From NCBI GenBank assembly GCA_037103525.1, contig JAZKLR010000341.1:434001-498000 (forward strand): a stretch of DNA of 64,000 bases. The letters run 5' to 3'. The notes below the pieces were generated by a model that was not told the origin of the DNA, searched no databases, and worked only from the letters and a program-made list of their open reading frames with translations. The DNA comes from Ganaspis brasiliensis (taxonomy: Eukaryota; Arthropoda; Insecta; Hymenoptera; Figitidae). Shown here piece after piece: positions 20,994 to 32,999 of the stretch; position 1 is the first letter of the stretch; the number at the start of each line of letters is the position of its first letter. Made by a program: the position numbers and the translations under genes.

Positions 20994-21947
20994 ATGAATG
21001 ATAAAAAATTAGTAGTAGTCACAGAATTACATAAACAAGCTAGGCGAAATTATCAACGTCGTAAGGTACAAATACGGGGGATGGATGAAACATGGCAAGC
21101 AGATTTAGTTGAAATGATACCTTATTCTAAAGTTAATAATGGTTTTAAAAATATACTCACAGTTATAGATATATTCTCAAAGTATGCATGGGCTATTCCA
21201 GTCAAAAGTAAATGTGGAAAAGATGTTTCTGCAGCTATGAAATCTATACTTTTAAATGGACGTGTTCCTAAAAAATTGCATACTGACAGAGGTAAAGAAT
21301 TTTATAATTCTCAGTTCGAGAGTTTAATGAAGTCTTATAAAATCATATTATATTCAACCTATAGTAATTTAAAAGCTTCAATTGTTGAAAGATTCAACCG
21401 CACACTGAAGAATATGATGTGGCCACAATTCAACTTGCAAGGAAATTATAAATGGATAAATATTTTACCATCTCTCGTTTCACAGTATAATAACAAAAAA
21501 CATCGTACTATTGGTATGAAACCAAAAGATGTCAAAGAAGATGATAAAAGTATGCTGTTAAAACGTATATCTAAACAAAGGAAAATTTAAGTTAAAAAAA
21601 TAAAATTCAAAGTTGGTGATAGAGTTCGTGTAAGCAAGTATAAGAATGTTTTCAGTAAAGGATATACACCCAACTGGACAACTGAAATATTTACTATCAC
21701 TGCAGTTTAATCAACAAACCCAGTAACGTATAAACTAAAGGATTATCAGGATCAACCCATCGAAGGCGGCTTCTACGAAGAAGAAATCTCCAAAGTGAAA
21801 TATCCAGATGTCTATCTCGTAGAAAAAGTTCTCAAACAACGTCATGATAAAGTCTATGTAAAATGCTTGGATTTGACAACTCACATAATAGTTGGATACA
21901 AAAATCAGAAATGTAATCATTCAGCAAATGTTAAAGTTAAATTTTAA
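20994..21947 (+). pseudogene. Retroviral-type (rve) integrase of the Polinton, two in-frame stops
   Basis: The frame from ATG 20,994 contains the DDE catalytic set: Asp37 in WQADLVEM, Asp98 in LHTDRGKEF and Glu132 in SIVERFNRT. TAA at 21,588-21,590 and another TAA near 21,708 interrupt the C-terminal half. The same frame continues with VGDRVRVSKYK and a chromodomain-like YLVEKVLK to the final stop at 21,945. The N-terminal zinc-binding part usual in Polinton integrases is not found upstream, so the gene is also truncated. It would insert the element and create the 6-bp duplication. Confidence 0.9.
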
Positions 21948-21948
21948 A

Positions 21949-22110
21949 TAAGTTAAAGTTAACTTTAAGAAAAGTTAAAGTTAACTTTTGGAAAAGTTAA
22001 AGTTAACTTTTGGAAAAGTTAAAGTTAACTTTTGGAAAAGTTAAAGTTAACTTTTGGAAAAGTTAAAGTTAACTTTTGGAAAAGTTAAAGTTAACTTTTG
22101 GAAAAGTTAA
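21949..22110. repeat. 22-bp tandem array between integrase and right TIR
   Basis: About seven units of AGTTAAAGTTAACTTTTGGA-type sequence are present, six of them almost identical. Each includes the palindrome AAAGTTAACTTT. The last codons of the integrase (TGTTAAAGTTAAATTTTAA) look like a diverged unit, suggesting that the array grew from the gene's end. The array runs straight into the right terminal repeat. Confidence 0.92.
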
Positions 22111-22314
22111 CTTACCGACAGAAATCTGCATTACCAACCGAGGGTAATTATAAAACTAGCGCCATCTAGCAGTAACCATTACCGACAGAGATCTGCATTA
22201 CCGACCGATGGTAAATCTACCTTACCGACGCACGGTAATACCGACTGAGGGTAACAGCGCCACCTGGTGGCGAACATTGGAACTGTGGGCTGGAACCCGC
22301 CTTGTTACACTACT
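22108..22314 (-). repeat. Polinton right terminal inverted repeat
   Basis: It is the inverted partner of 7390-7596, ending GCCTTGTTACACTACT, then CCTTGT target duplication. Few differences from the left copy indicate a comparatively young insertion or gene conversion between ends. Confidence 0.95.
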
Positions 22315-22320
22315 CCTTGT

Positions 22321-24560
22321 TTATAGCAAAGAACGAGAAATTGGGAGAAATGGTTTCGCGGAAAGCAAATGCAGTTTTTTTTAATACTTTTTTTACCTTA
22401 AAGGAGATACAACCAGCCATACATCAAGCTTCCAAAGACAAAAACGAGGACAGGGATTAAATGTCGTTCATTTGTTTGATCATATGAAAAAGACGTCTAA
22501 TTTTGTCTTAAGAAAAAGAAGCATGGCCTTTACCTTTATGTTTTTCCGAGGAAAAATTGACGCGATTTTCATATGTTCGAATAAATGGACGACTTTCAAT
22601 GCCTGTCTTCTAGAGTTAAAAAACTCCATTTCTGGGCCTGTGGAATAAAAAAGCACATACTAACTATGTAAAATAAATTTAGTAATTTTTTTAGTTATAA
22701 GGCGTTGAAAATTATCAACACAGAAGTAACTACTTCAATCTTGTGTTACAATAATGCACAAAATATTCTTGTCCCTAAAAATATCCATTAAAATCCGTCG
22801 TTATTTCTCCATGAGACAATTGACAATAATGCCTTCAACGACGAAACTTTGAATGGGCAAGGTTCTACACATGTCATTGCCATAGTTGTATACTGACAAG
22901 AAAGTTTATTCGAAAATAATATCTTTGAAATCAAAAGGTAATCATTAGATAAACCGTTTAATCTTCAATTTAAGAGTTTAACTTGCCAACAAATTTTATA
23001 TTAGCACATTATATCATATTATAGTAACAAAAAAAATCGTTAGTATTAAATTGTATAAAGAGTAGTCCTTTATTACATTTTGACCACAATAATCATGAAA
23101 TAGCAATTTTTTACGGATTTTATGTAAATTGCAGTACAAACCATTACAATACAATCTCTTGAGGTCTTCTACCAATGCTTTACCAGAATGGATTTCGTTT
23201 CACCAACTGGTAACAACAAAATATTTGGCTCTATTAACTGTTGAATTTTATCCTACAATCCATTATCTAAGGTTCAAATACTTTGTCAGCTATTCTCAAT
23301 AGTACGCAATATAAAAGAAGTATTAGAGCACACAAACTTAAGTACGAATCATTGAGATGCAAATCAAAGATAGCTTCTACTATGTCGTATGAAAAATTCT
23401 ATGTACTTCGTTTTGCAATCATATCTTGGAATGCAGTCGGATGATACATGCGATATTCACTTAATTAGTCACAGTGAATGGACTCAATCAAGAATTTCCA
23501 AAGATGAGGCGGATAGTCACAACATAATTACACTGCTATTTGCATATTAAAAGCATTCGGTCGATATTTTGATCTGGTTTGTTATATATTATCTCCATTT
23601 TAAAAACAGAGAAAAAAATATTTTTAAGATTATTTGATTTTTTATACTTTTTTATTTTAAAAAATGTAAAAATAAAAGATTTAAAATAAGTCCAATCTTT
23701 AATGAGAATGAAAAATATAATATGAAACATTTACATTTAACATACTTAGTAAAACTGTTGAATACTCCATTTAATTGATATAATTTATATCATTTAAATT
23801 ATAAAAGTTATCTAAATATTAATGAATTCTCCAAAAATTTATATAATATGTGGTATGTCCCTTGTTCATCAAATTCAGTTAAAAATATTCAATACTTTCG
23901 GTACTTTTGCGAAAGCATTTTTTAAAAAATTGTATTTCTGATGTTTTTACCGTTAGTTAAGTGAGTCGAAGTAGTTTTTTTATAGGAACGATGATATATC
24001 TATAAGATTTTTAGAATACAAATTACGAACTAAAAGGCAAAATGTAAATAAACATTTTAATAACAAATAATTGGACAAAGATTCCAGAAGATGTAAATGT
24101 TTTTTTGTTAGCATAAAAAAGAAGTCGCAATTAGTTAAATTTCTTTGCAATTTTTTAGCAGCACATGTACAAGTCCAGAAAGTTTGCTAGTTATACATTT
24201 GTTGAGGATTTAAGGACCCTTCCAAATACTTTAAGAAATAAGGAAATTGTGTTTTAGAGATTGTTGAACGTCAAGCAAACCACTTACAATTAGAAGTCCG
24301 TTGTAGTATGTTTTGTCGCATATTTCATGCAACATTAGTTCAGGAAGATTACTACAAGATCCATTTTTTAGAAGATTGCAAATACGTTGCCCTTAAATAT
24401 CTCTATCGGATAGCCTCATAAGTTACTAATTAGGTTGCCTTACAAGGTATACTTCAGGTTATGAGGTTATGAGGCCATCATCAGGTGGACTTAAAAGATT
24501 TGCAACAGGTTCTTTTAGATGTTCTTCATTAGGATGTCTTATAAGGTCCCGAACAATTAA
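22321..24560. other. Unassigned AT-rich region right of Polinton
   Basis: The first 120 bp resume the interrupted target (GEMVSRKANA in one frame). Beyond this only short, broken frames are present. A stretch at 24,250-24,400 reads QANHLQLEVRCSMF in one frame, but no family was recognised. No structured repeat or RNA gene seen. Confidence 0.5.
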
Positions 24561-24690
24561 TTAAATGACAATTAAATGACTTATGTAATTCACACAGTGT
24601 TACGATATAGTTTATTTTAATAAAGAATTTGATTTTTAATTTGGAAGAAAATCGTGTGATTGTGATGAATAATACTCCTTATCATTTAGT
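24561..24690. repeat. Dispersed direct repeat, first copy
   Basis: ATTAAATGACTTATGTAATTC, CAGTGTTAC and AATAAAGAATTTGATTTTTA, followed by GGAAGAAAATCGTGTGATTG, recur in the same order at 27,415-27,680, where about 130 bp intervene. It probably reflects two copies of one larger element or duplicated gene segment. Confidence 0.65.
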
Positions 24691-24764
24691 CGCCTGTGGG
24701 ACGTAGGATACATATAATGTTCATAACTTTAACCAATATACGAAACTAAAATGTGTACTAAAAC

Positions 24765-25076
24765 ATGAAACTAAATATTTTAGGAGGAACTACGAACAGT
24801 TGCATGAATCATTTAGACACAGCTCTGAATAATGATTCTGATATTGAAGTATCGCACTCTGCAATTGAAGATCAACCATTTTTAGCACCAATTGCCTGGG
24901 GAGAAATTATTCCTAAGGGATTTAAAAATTGTTCAAAAATTGATATTTTGCTGATTCAAAAATTGATTCACCAAACAGCAGACTATATAATGATAAAAAC
25001 TTTTAAAAATACAAGCTATCTGGAGTCATTAAAAATGTCCAAAGAAATTGTAGCTAAATACCCAAAATACTCATAA
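24765..25076 (+). pseudogene. Fragment of a SAMD3-like uncharacterised family
   Basis: A 103-codon frame includes ADYIMIKTF and MSKEIVAKYPKYS. That is reminiscent of the N-terminal part of uncharacterised insect proteins often annotated as SAMD3-like, the family of the gene at 31,602. No exons with the later conserved parts are found next to it. It is probably a truncated relic; function unknown. Confidence 0.4.
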
Positions 25077-25079
25077 TGC

Positions 25080-28000
25080 TAATAAGCATCCCCTTTCTGT
25101 TGGTGGATATCACCTTTTTTTAGAAATTACATACAACTCGGAATGACACTCAAGGCCGACTACTCTCCCCCCCCCCCCGACCTCCCTAGGTACGCCAATG
25201 AAATGAGTCTCAAATAGGTAGTCCTAAGGACAATGCAACTTTATAATCTGTAAGGCTCTTCCCGAATTGGGTATAAGTCCTTGCATCTATTTTGTAAGCT
25301 ATACTTACGAAGTATATTCTTAACCAACTTTGTTCTTTTAGATTCAGTGGTAGAATCTCTAAGTGCTTTAAAAGCAGTTTAAGTGATGAGCAGTTCAGAG
25401 CAATGTAGAGTTCCATGTATTGAAATAATTGAAAATTAGAGCCACAAGGCATGTAAAAAAGGTGGATAATATGATTCCAGCAAAAAGTGTCAAAATGGAT
25501 GAACAACTTGTTCAAATAAAGAAAATAAACATCATGATAAAGAGGAAGATTATGATAAGGAAGATAAATGAGAAAAAGTGGTGCAAAAATTTTGAAATGT
25601 TAAAGAACTCCACAAGGGTAAAAACAAGAAATCTTGTAAAAGGAGAATATTGTAACCACCTTGGATAAATCAAATAAATATGATATTAAAAGAAGAAATT
25701 CCGAAACTTTCATAATTATATCCAGGAGAATTTTTCTATCAATCTGGAAGTACGCTCAACAAGAACAAACAACATGTCAGGTAATTTTTGTGGATAATAT
25801 TGCAGAAGCTTCTGTGCCCTAAATATGCTTTCAAGCTGGAATTATTTATGTATGCACAAATTTTTGATCACAAATAATTACGAATAAATTGTTACTCAAC
25901 TTTCAATTAATCTATGTCTCATATAGATTCATGTAAATGGATAGAGCATAATTTTCAGAAATAAAACAAACTCTTTATAAAATGATAGTAATAATCTAAC
26001 ACACTTTGAAATATACATGAAATCTTTAGAATTCTTTTTTATACCATTCTGTTCAAAATACACCCAGAATATTTGGCGCCAACTTATAAAACTTTATCCT
26101 CAAAAAATCTATTATACTTGGAATATAATAGAAAAATAAGAATGAAAAGTTTTGGTCAAGAACAAAAACGTTTAATTATTTTAAATAATTTTTGCTGATA
26201 ATTGCTTGAATTAGTCAAGTTATTTTTTATTTTCGAATTTTCTATTAAGTTTTAGAAAATTAGTTTTAGTGAATTTCACACTTCAAAAATTAAAAAAGTT
26301 TAAATTAGTTTTGAGAATTCACACAATTTTTTAATTCATGGATCATAATTACAAATGAACAAAAACATTGATCCATTGCATGCGTCTATTTTAACACAGA
26401 ACAATATCACATGTACAATGAAAAAATACGTCGCCGTTGCTTAACGAAAAGACGCCTGACTATTTTGTCGTCATCCTCCAAAATAGGGAAATTAAAACTT
26501 TTTGAATATTTGTTTAACCAAAATTGTTTCCAGATAAAAAGAATTCACATTAGTCTCTTAAATAGGAAAATCAGAATATGAGAAATTGAAGTTTCAACGA
26601 AACTGTATTTTTTCTTACGCTAAGCATGCGCTTGATTCTTGATGACCCGTCATTTTTCTCAATCGTGGTATCGTTATGCGATGGAATCATTTCCTGCAAC
26701 TTACAACCTGATTTCCATTTACAATGAAACGGACATAATCAATAATCCACAATGAATTAAATATTAATAATTTTATTTCTTCAGGTGTTAATTATTATTA
26801 TTCAACTACCAGTATTTCCAAAGAATGAGGGGTTTCTGATACTTTGTAATACTCTAACTGAATAAAAGTTGCTTAAAGTTTGCATAAAGAATAACCGCGT
26901 TCGACGAAAAATAGCATCATAGATTCTTCATTATTATTTGAAGAAACTTTTTCTTTTATCAAACACAATTTGGTTTTTTTTAATATTAGTGACATATAAA
27001 AATAAGAATTTGTTTTTGTTTAAAATCTCTTTTATACGAATCATTAAATGAAATTAACTAAACAATATTTCATCTTATATTTCAAATATTTAAATCGTTT
27101 TAATACGTTTTCCATTAAACATTAGCGACTTTGGAATTATAAATAATTTGAATATTTTTATATTTATATTTTTATATAGTATTATTATTATTATATTATA
27201 GCATAATGATAAAATATAACAAAATCAAAATTGGAAACCATGATAAAAACATTAGAAGTCGTCAAAATACTTTTAAAAAATATTGAATTTTGGTGAAATC
27301 GGTTTTTTTAATTTTCGTCAGCAGCCATGTTTAAGTGTATGATGATTATGTATCTCAGTGATCGTTAACGTTCACAAAAATTTTCATTTTATATTTGTCT
27401 CCGACAATTGTAATTATTAAATGACGTATGTAATTCACAGTGTGTTACCCTATATTATCATTTAATAAAGACTTTGATTTTTACAGAAATACAATTAGAC
27501 TATCCATTCTGCTAAAAATATTTTTCTTTGAAAAAAATCAACCAGATAGCATTTAATATTAGTGGAAAAGGGTAAAAATAAATTATTCTTCATAGTTCTA
27601 GAAAAAATGATTTGTAAACATATTGCTTTTCTTGGAAGAAAATTGTGTAATTGTGATAAATAATACTCCTTATTATTCAGTAAAGGAAGTTAAAGTATTA
27701 AACATATAAAAGAATTGGTTGATAGAAAAAATTTAAACTATGAATTATTAAATTATCACTTGTTAAAATCGTAAACATAGTTAAATATATATGAGAAATT
27801 TTACGGCGCAAAGAACCTCAGCTGAAAACAAATTTCGGGTTACGTTTAGTGACAGTTTTTCTTTGATAAAATGTTTCTTTTTGATTGAGTGACACGAAAA
27901 TTAGTTGATATTGCATATTTTAGATGCAGTGAAGACTTAAACATTGCTAGTTTGTATTAAGTGTTGATTCTCTGGGGTATATTCACTCCAAAAATGGGAA

Positions 28001-28122
28001 ACATAACCTAAAATTTGTAGCTATGGTCCCTTTTACCGAGGAATGTCACATATACATATACATATATATTTTCTATAATTTATGTTTTTTGTAAAACGTG
28101 TTTTAAATTTCTTTACTTTTAG
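25080..28122. other. AT-rich region without recognisable gene
   Basis: It contains a poly-C run near 25,169, weak Lys-rich frames at 25,429-25,668, and the second copy of the dispersed repeat at 27,415-27,680. Nothing else can be supported. Confidence 0.5.
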
Positions 28123-28878
28123 AAACAATTGAAGAAGCTCTAGCGGGTCTTGCAAGTGCTGAAAGATTAGACTTGACAGACTTGGAGCAAAATGAGAGTT
28201 TTAGTGAGCTGATAAAAAGGACCAGATCTATAAGAAACAAAAAAAAAGAATTCTGAGAATAAATCAGACAACGCGGAAGAATTCGCTGATGTTGAAGATG
28301 CAGATTCCTCTTCATCATTCGGGCTATCACAAAAATGTGGTACTAATTCTGCCAATAATTCTGTAGAATCTCGTACTGATGTGGCTGGTCAATCGGTAGA
28401 TACTGAACGATATTGTACTGTTAATATTACTGGTAGTCTTGGTATGGGTTCTGTATCTACAATATCCTACATAGACCAAAAACTAAACGAACATTCAAAT
28501 CAGATGAAGCGTAAGTATTAACAATACATAATTGTAATAATATAATATAAATATTATCTACAATATCCTACATAGACCAAAAACTAAACGAACATTCAAA
28601 TCAGATGAAGCGTAAGTATTAACAATACATAATTGTAATAATATAAGGTTAATCACATAGATTAACCTTATATTTTGGATTTAAAATTTCTGGATAAGAT
28701 TTTACATTCTTTCCATAACCACAGTCAGATAATGGATCTTTTAGCCACGAACCAAGAGCAAGTACAAACTACCGCTCCACAAAGGATTCAATTCAATTTG
28801 TTTGCAAACGATGATCTACTATCAAGAATGCCCCTGATTCATAATGGTGATGTAGACGAATTTGATACATTTGTGTAA
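28123..28878 (+). pseudogene. Unrecognised broken gene, two or more exons
   Basis: An acceptor (ctttttag-like) at 28,122 opens a frame with ALAGLASAERLDLTDLEQ. A frameshift in the A-run near 28,235 moves it to a frame rich in Ser/Asn, then TISYIDQKLNEHS and a donor gtaagt after 28,510. A final open segment at about 28,675-28,878 has LDKILHSFHNHSQ and ends with DVDEFDTFV. The last acceptor is not clear. Heptad-like hydrophobics near QKLNEH may form a coiled coil. The family is not recognised; the location among transposase-derived genes suggests transposon origin. Confidence 0.45.
28455..28667. repeat. 101-bp tandem duplication over an exon end and donor site, then a small hairpin
   Basis: The segment with CTACAATATCCTACATAG through the donor CGTAAGTATTAAC is present twice (periods start at 28,455 and 28,556). 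Directly after it, GGTTAATC and GATTAACC form a hairpin (28,647-28,667). The copies are nearly identical. Confidence 0.85.
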
Positions 28879-28879
28879 T

Positions 28880-30220
28880 ACTGAACTTTTTGAAGGTTAT
28901 GTTTAACTCCGTGACTATAATCATTATCAATATTTTGAAGCTTTCCTTTAAAATATCTTAATAACTAAACTTATTAACAGTTAAAATAAAACGAACGACA
29001 CATAATGGAATGGTATTGAATGGCATTCAACTGTTTGAATCCACGATATGGCATTAAATGGTATTAACTTAATTAAATTTTGTTTCTTTGAAGAGCATTC
29101 AAAGCCATTAAATTTTTTAAACGCGACACATTGTAATATTTAAAAGAAATCGAATGAGATTTACAAAGAAAGCTGGAATAATTGGAATTGAAAAGCATTG
29201 GACTGTGTTTTTCTCAATGTTAATCAATGCCTTCTAATCCACTGCTTCTTACTGAGTAGATAGGTTCGAAATTCGACAGCCTCAAATGTTTTAAGCATGA
29301 TCCAACTAATGAGGTCTAGCCATAAGGCGGACCGAAACGAAACTCTTCTGCACCACCACAGGCGGCAACCATCTTGAATTAGTCAGCTGACTTGCTAGAC
29401 GGCAAATCATTATTTGCTGAGATTAATGCGCCCATATATTTAAAATTTTGAAATGTTTGAGCAAAACTCTTATAGGTTGAGCTCTTAGATTTATATTCTC
29501 TTCATGTTTTTAGAATAAAAAATGGGTATAAAATCATATAAGTCATACTTCAAAAATGACTGTATTCATTTAGTCATTTTAGCAAGTCATTTTTTAGATA
29601 TTTTCTGTTAGTAGGGAATGTAAAAATGATTCTACTAATAATAATAAAAATGTTTTCTAAAATAGGTAGTGAATGGTAATTTGGTAATTATGCGGTTAAT
29701 TAGTTTTAAATGAAATGAAATTGTAATGACCCAAAGTTATGTGCATGTGACTTCAAAAAATAAGAAGCTATCTTCGTAGCACTTTCGTGTCAGTATAATG
29801 GTTGTTTAAAAGAGTTCTTTTGTGCTTTCATTATTTGCAGTGTAATTATTTTATTTCAATGGTTGCAGTATTGCATTTATAGTGCTACACAAGGATAATT
29901 TTTCACATTTTAGTGATTTATATTTTTATTCCATATAACAAAAAAGAGCCGTTTCCGTAAGTATTCAATATATATTTATTATATTTTGATAAAATGCATC
30001 AGTAATCAGTTAAAAATAACACATTTAGACTCTGTAAATAATTAAATAATTAATTAAATTAAATAAATTCCACACGTTTAATTATACATAGTTCAATTTT
30101 ACAATTGTAAATTCTGCACATTAAAACCCTACAATTTTTTATAATGCAACATTTTTGTAACCTATTGTTCGTTCCGCAAGGATTACTTTAAATACAATGT
30201 TATACAATTTAAAGGTAAAC
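28880..30220. other. Gene-free region with degenerate ATGGCATT-type repeats
   Basis: Around 28,990-29,120 words like GAATGGTATTGAATGGCATT and CATTAAATGG recur imperfectly. The rest is AT-rich with no supported feature. Confidence 0.45.
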
Positions 30221-31089
30221 ATGCCACATACTTGTGCAGTGCTGGATGTCAAAATAAAAGTGACAAAAAAAATGTTGAAGACCAAAAGACGAAATATATA
30301 TTTAGCAGTGGCTTACTGTTTGTCGAAAGGAAAATATTAATGTGAAGCATGGTTGGTTTATTACTCTATTTATAACAATATTTAACTGATTTAAATAAAA
30401 TGTAATCTAATTCAATCTTTTCATACATAATTTAGCTAGAATATGCTCCATACACTTTCGTCCAGAAAGTTATAAGCCACTATCATACGTTAATGAGTTT
30501 CTGAATACTATTCCTAAATCAGGCAGAAGGCTTCGCATTGATGCAATTCCAACTGAGCATCTTCTTAATAATAATTCCACGATTGCAAACGCAATTCCAA
30601 CTGACAATTCTGAAATGATTTCTTCCAATATAGGTTTCAGTACATACTCCTCATTTCAAAATGAGGATGTAGCCCTGGCAAGTACATCAGAAAAAGATTT
30701 TAAGAATTTAAAAAAAACCGATCCTTTTGTCGAAATTAACAACGTATTTTCAAATTATTATAAAGATAATGAAAACGCGGAACTTCACAAACAATTAATG
30801 TTGTTAAAACAAAATTTTGAAAGTGAAGCTGATAAATTCTTAGAAGAGACAATGCATGATGTCACTTCCTTAGAAATTGAAAATAGAGATTTGGAAATTG
30901 AGAATTCAGGGTATGAAGAAGAAAAATGCCAAATGGAACTAGATAAATTAAAAAATAAAATTGAAATGAAAAATCAAGCTGAAAAATACTATATAGCTTT
31001 AATTGCGGAGAAAAGAAAAACTACATTTTGGAAGAGCACTTTTTCTGATGGCGTAGAAGCATTTAGGACTCCAATCTATGACAGACTGC
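30221..31089 (+). pseudogene. THAP zinc-finger protein exons with coiled coil
   Basis: ATG 30,221 starts MPHTCAV; a one-base shift then gives AGCQNKS, the first Cys pair of a THAP C2CH finger, reading on to YIFSSG. Exon 2 (30,436-31,089, acceptor ttag, donor gtaagt) supplies CSIHFRPESY and LRIDAIPT, which are the second metal pair and the AVPT-like motif that ends a THAP domain. A long Glu/Lys/Leu-rich coiled coil follows (about residues 60-180 of this exon). THAP domains bind DNA in P-element transposases and host regulators. It may be the N-terminus of the transposase at 33,600, or be joined to the gene at 31,602. The frameshift suggests decay. Confidence 0.65.
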
Positions 31090-31173
31090 GTAAGTATATA
31101 AAAATAATTTTCTGGCAAAAGGGAAGCGTGGGGTAATTGGGACCTTCTGGAAAAGTTAAAGAACCAACTTATA

Positions 31174-31471
31174 CACTGTAAAAAGAAAGTCTTATTTTAA
31201 GGCAGAAAAGCTGTCTTATTTTAAGACACAACATTTTTAAGACAGCTTTTGCTGAATTTACAGATTTTTCTTTTGCTTTAAACTGTGGCAAAAAAAAATA
31301 AAAACTAAAAATTTACATAAAAACGTGAAGTACTAATCAATTTAAAAAGGTAAATTCATAATTATTGCAAATCCATGTTGATTAAAATGGTATTTTTTAA
31401 CATAAATATTTACATAGCAGGGCTTGTTGAATTTAAGACATGTCTTAAATTAAGATTCTCTTTTTACAGTG
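31174..31471. mobile_element. 298-bp MITE with TA duplication
   Basis: Ends are CACTGTAAAAAGA and its inverted copy TCTTTTTACAGTG, flanked by TA at 31,172-31,173 and 31,472-31,473. Internal AAGACA/TGTCTT words are repeated. It lies between the THAP exons and the next gene. A solitary similar end (TTTTTTACAGTGTA) is at 33,588. Confidence 0.85.
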
Positions 31472-31601
31472 TAATTTTAATTATATACTTATGTACTACT
31501 TTCATCATTCATTACTCTTGTCTTTATCTACCTTTGTCTTATTCTTTTATTATTAATTACTCAATATTTGTAAATATGAATTAAATATATTAAATATTTA
31601 A

Positions 31602-32886
31602 GGTATATAGAAAAGCAAACACCAACAAAGGCCAAAAAGAGGAAGCAGGATGAAACTGAAAAAAATGATTCATGTTTAGACGATACATGTGTAAACGGTG
31701 GAAAGAAAAAAGAACCCAAAGTTACTAGATACAACAAAGGCCAATACTGTTATAGGTGTGTGGCTTATGAACCCCCATTACCAGACAACGAAACCACGGA
31801 CATTCAGAAAGAAAAAAAAATGAAGCTGCTAAATGATTTTGAGGAACAATGTGATGTCATGACTGTCACCGATTTAATGAATGAAACCTATTCTTCACAG
31901 AGACAATGCATCAATCGAAGAGATGAAAATAAAATAACATTAGAAGAACTTTTGAGTAACCATTGGCCATATTTGACTAAAGAAAAATATTTTATAGGTC
32001 ATGCTGATAGTCTTTTAGGGAAGAAAGTCCAGGATATTTGGAATTCAAATTTAGAAATAAAATCGGAAAACATTGTCTCCTACTTTGAAGGAATAAGTTT
32101 TCAACACCACAAGAAGAATGTTTCAGGGTTTATTAATAAAATAAAGGAGGTCGTAGGAACTTTTAAGAAAAAAGAAAAGGAGTTAAAGAGCAAAAAACCT
32201 TCTTCGTTAGCTATTTTCCCACTGATAGCCTGCCAATTTAAAGAAGAAGAACTTTTCACTCTTCAGGTGTGTATAAACAAAATATGTACATATGTTTATT
32301 TTGTATTGTCTTGTTAATATCTGTGTTACACATAATTTTATAATAATGATTATTCTTTTTTCAGGACTCACTTGCAACAGATGAGGAAATAAAGAATGCT
32401 GTTACAGATACATCTAGACCAAAATTAGTTGTTACAGGTACATAATGTAAACTTAATATAAAATGTTCAACTTATATATACTTTATTAGTTTTATTTTCT
32501 TTAATATCTTATTATTTATTTCAGGATCGTCCATATATGACGAAACTTGCAAATGCCACATAGTCATTGAAGGACATATTGTCTTAAAATGTGATGACGT
32601 TTTGAAAGGTTTCCTCCTGCTCTTACTTTCTTACTATGTTTTTGGATATAATTATCCAACAGAAAACACAGCATCTTTAGATTTCATTCAACGGTAAATT
32701 ACGTATTGTTTTTCTTTAAAATTCAATAGTCTATTCTGCAAATTCGATTTGATAACATTTTCAACCCTTTTTTGCAGCATGTTGCTTGATGTCAACCCAG
32801 CGAATGGACATAAAGGAATAAAGGTTTCAAAGAAAGCCAGCACATTAATTAAGAATATTATTGACACTTCTTGTAATATTGAATAA
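31602..32886 (+). CDS. SAMD3-like family gene, four exons
   Basis: The first exon is open from about 31,602 to 32,265. Then come exons 32,365-32,438, 32,525-32,695 and 32,779-32,886 (TAA); junctions are caggtgtgt/ttcaggac, caggtaca/ttcaggat and cggtaaat/gcagcatg. The first exon has a basic start (TKAKKRKQDE), CYRC, and then TLEELLSNHWPYL, a pattern typical of SAMD3-like insect proteins. It ends with LIACQFKEEELF. Later exons give KCDDVLKGFLLL and ASLDFIQR, the conserved C-terminal block. The reading frame continues through all four exons without a stop. Function is unknown; such genes are numerous and often transposon-associated. It could be fused to the THAP exons upstream, but I cannot place a clean junction. 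Confidence 0.65.
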
Positions 32887-32999
32887 ATTGTAAAATACTT
32901 AATTATCTAAATATAATAATGAAACGTTAACGCAATAAAGAGTTCAATTTATATAGCCCTGAGAAATCCATAATATTTCCGTAACAGTTCTTATGCGTG

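Larger units (their letters stand above)
7384..22320. mobile_element. Polinton/Maverick (adintovirus-like) with target duplications
   Basis: The element proper is 7390-22,314 (14,925 bp), bounded by inverted repeats that start AGTAGTGTAACAAGG and flanked by the 6-bp duplication CCTTGT (7384-7389 and 22,315-22,320). AGT-starting long inverted repeats and 6-bp duplications are the family hallmark. Its content confirms it: double jelly-roll capsid protein, penton-like protein, adenain-type protease, PLA2 protein, FtsK/HerA ATPase and rve integrase. A protein-primed DNA polymerase B is not found, and the left 5 kb holds two intron-bearing genes instead. Frameshifts, stops and a 1.6-kb secondary insertion show that it is no longer active. 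Without that insertion it would be about 13.3 kb, at or below the low end of usual sizes. Confidence 0.96.

Noticed and set aside
7390..22314. Bacterial-style operons or CRISPR arrays
   Set aside because: The 22-bp array has no spacers, and introns, TATA boxes and polyadenylation words show a eukaryotic setting.
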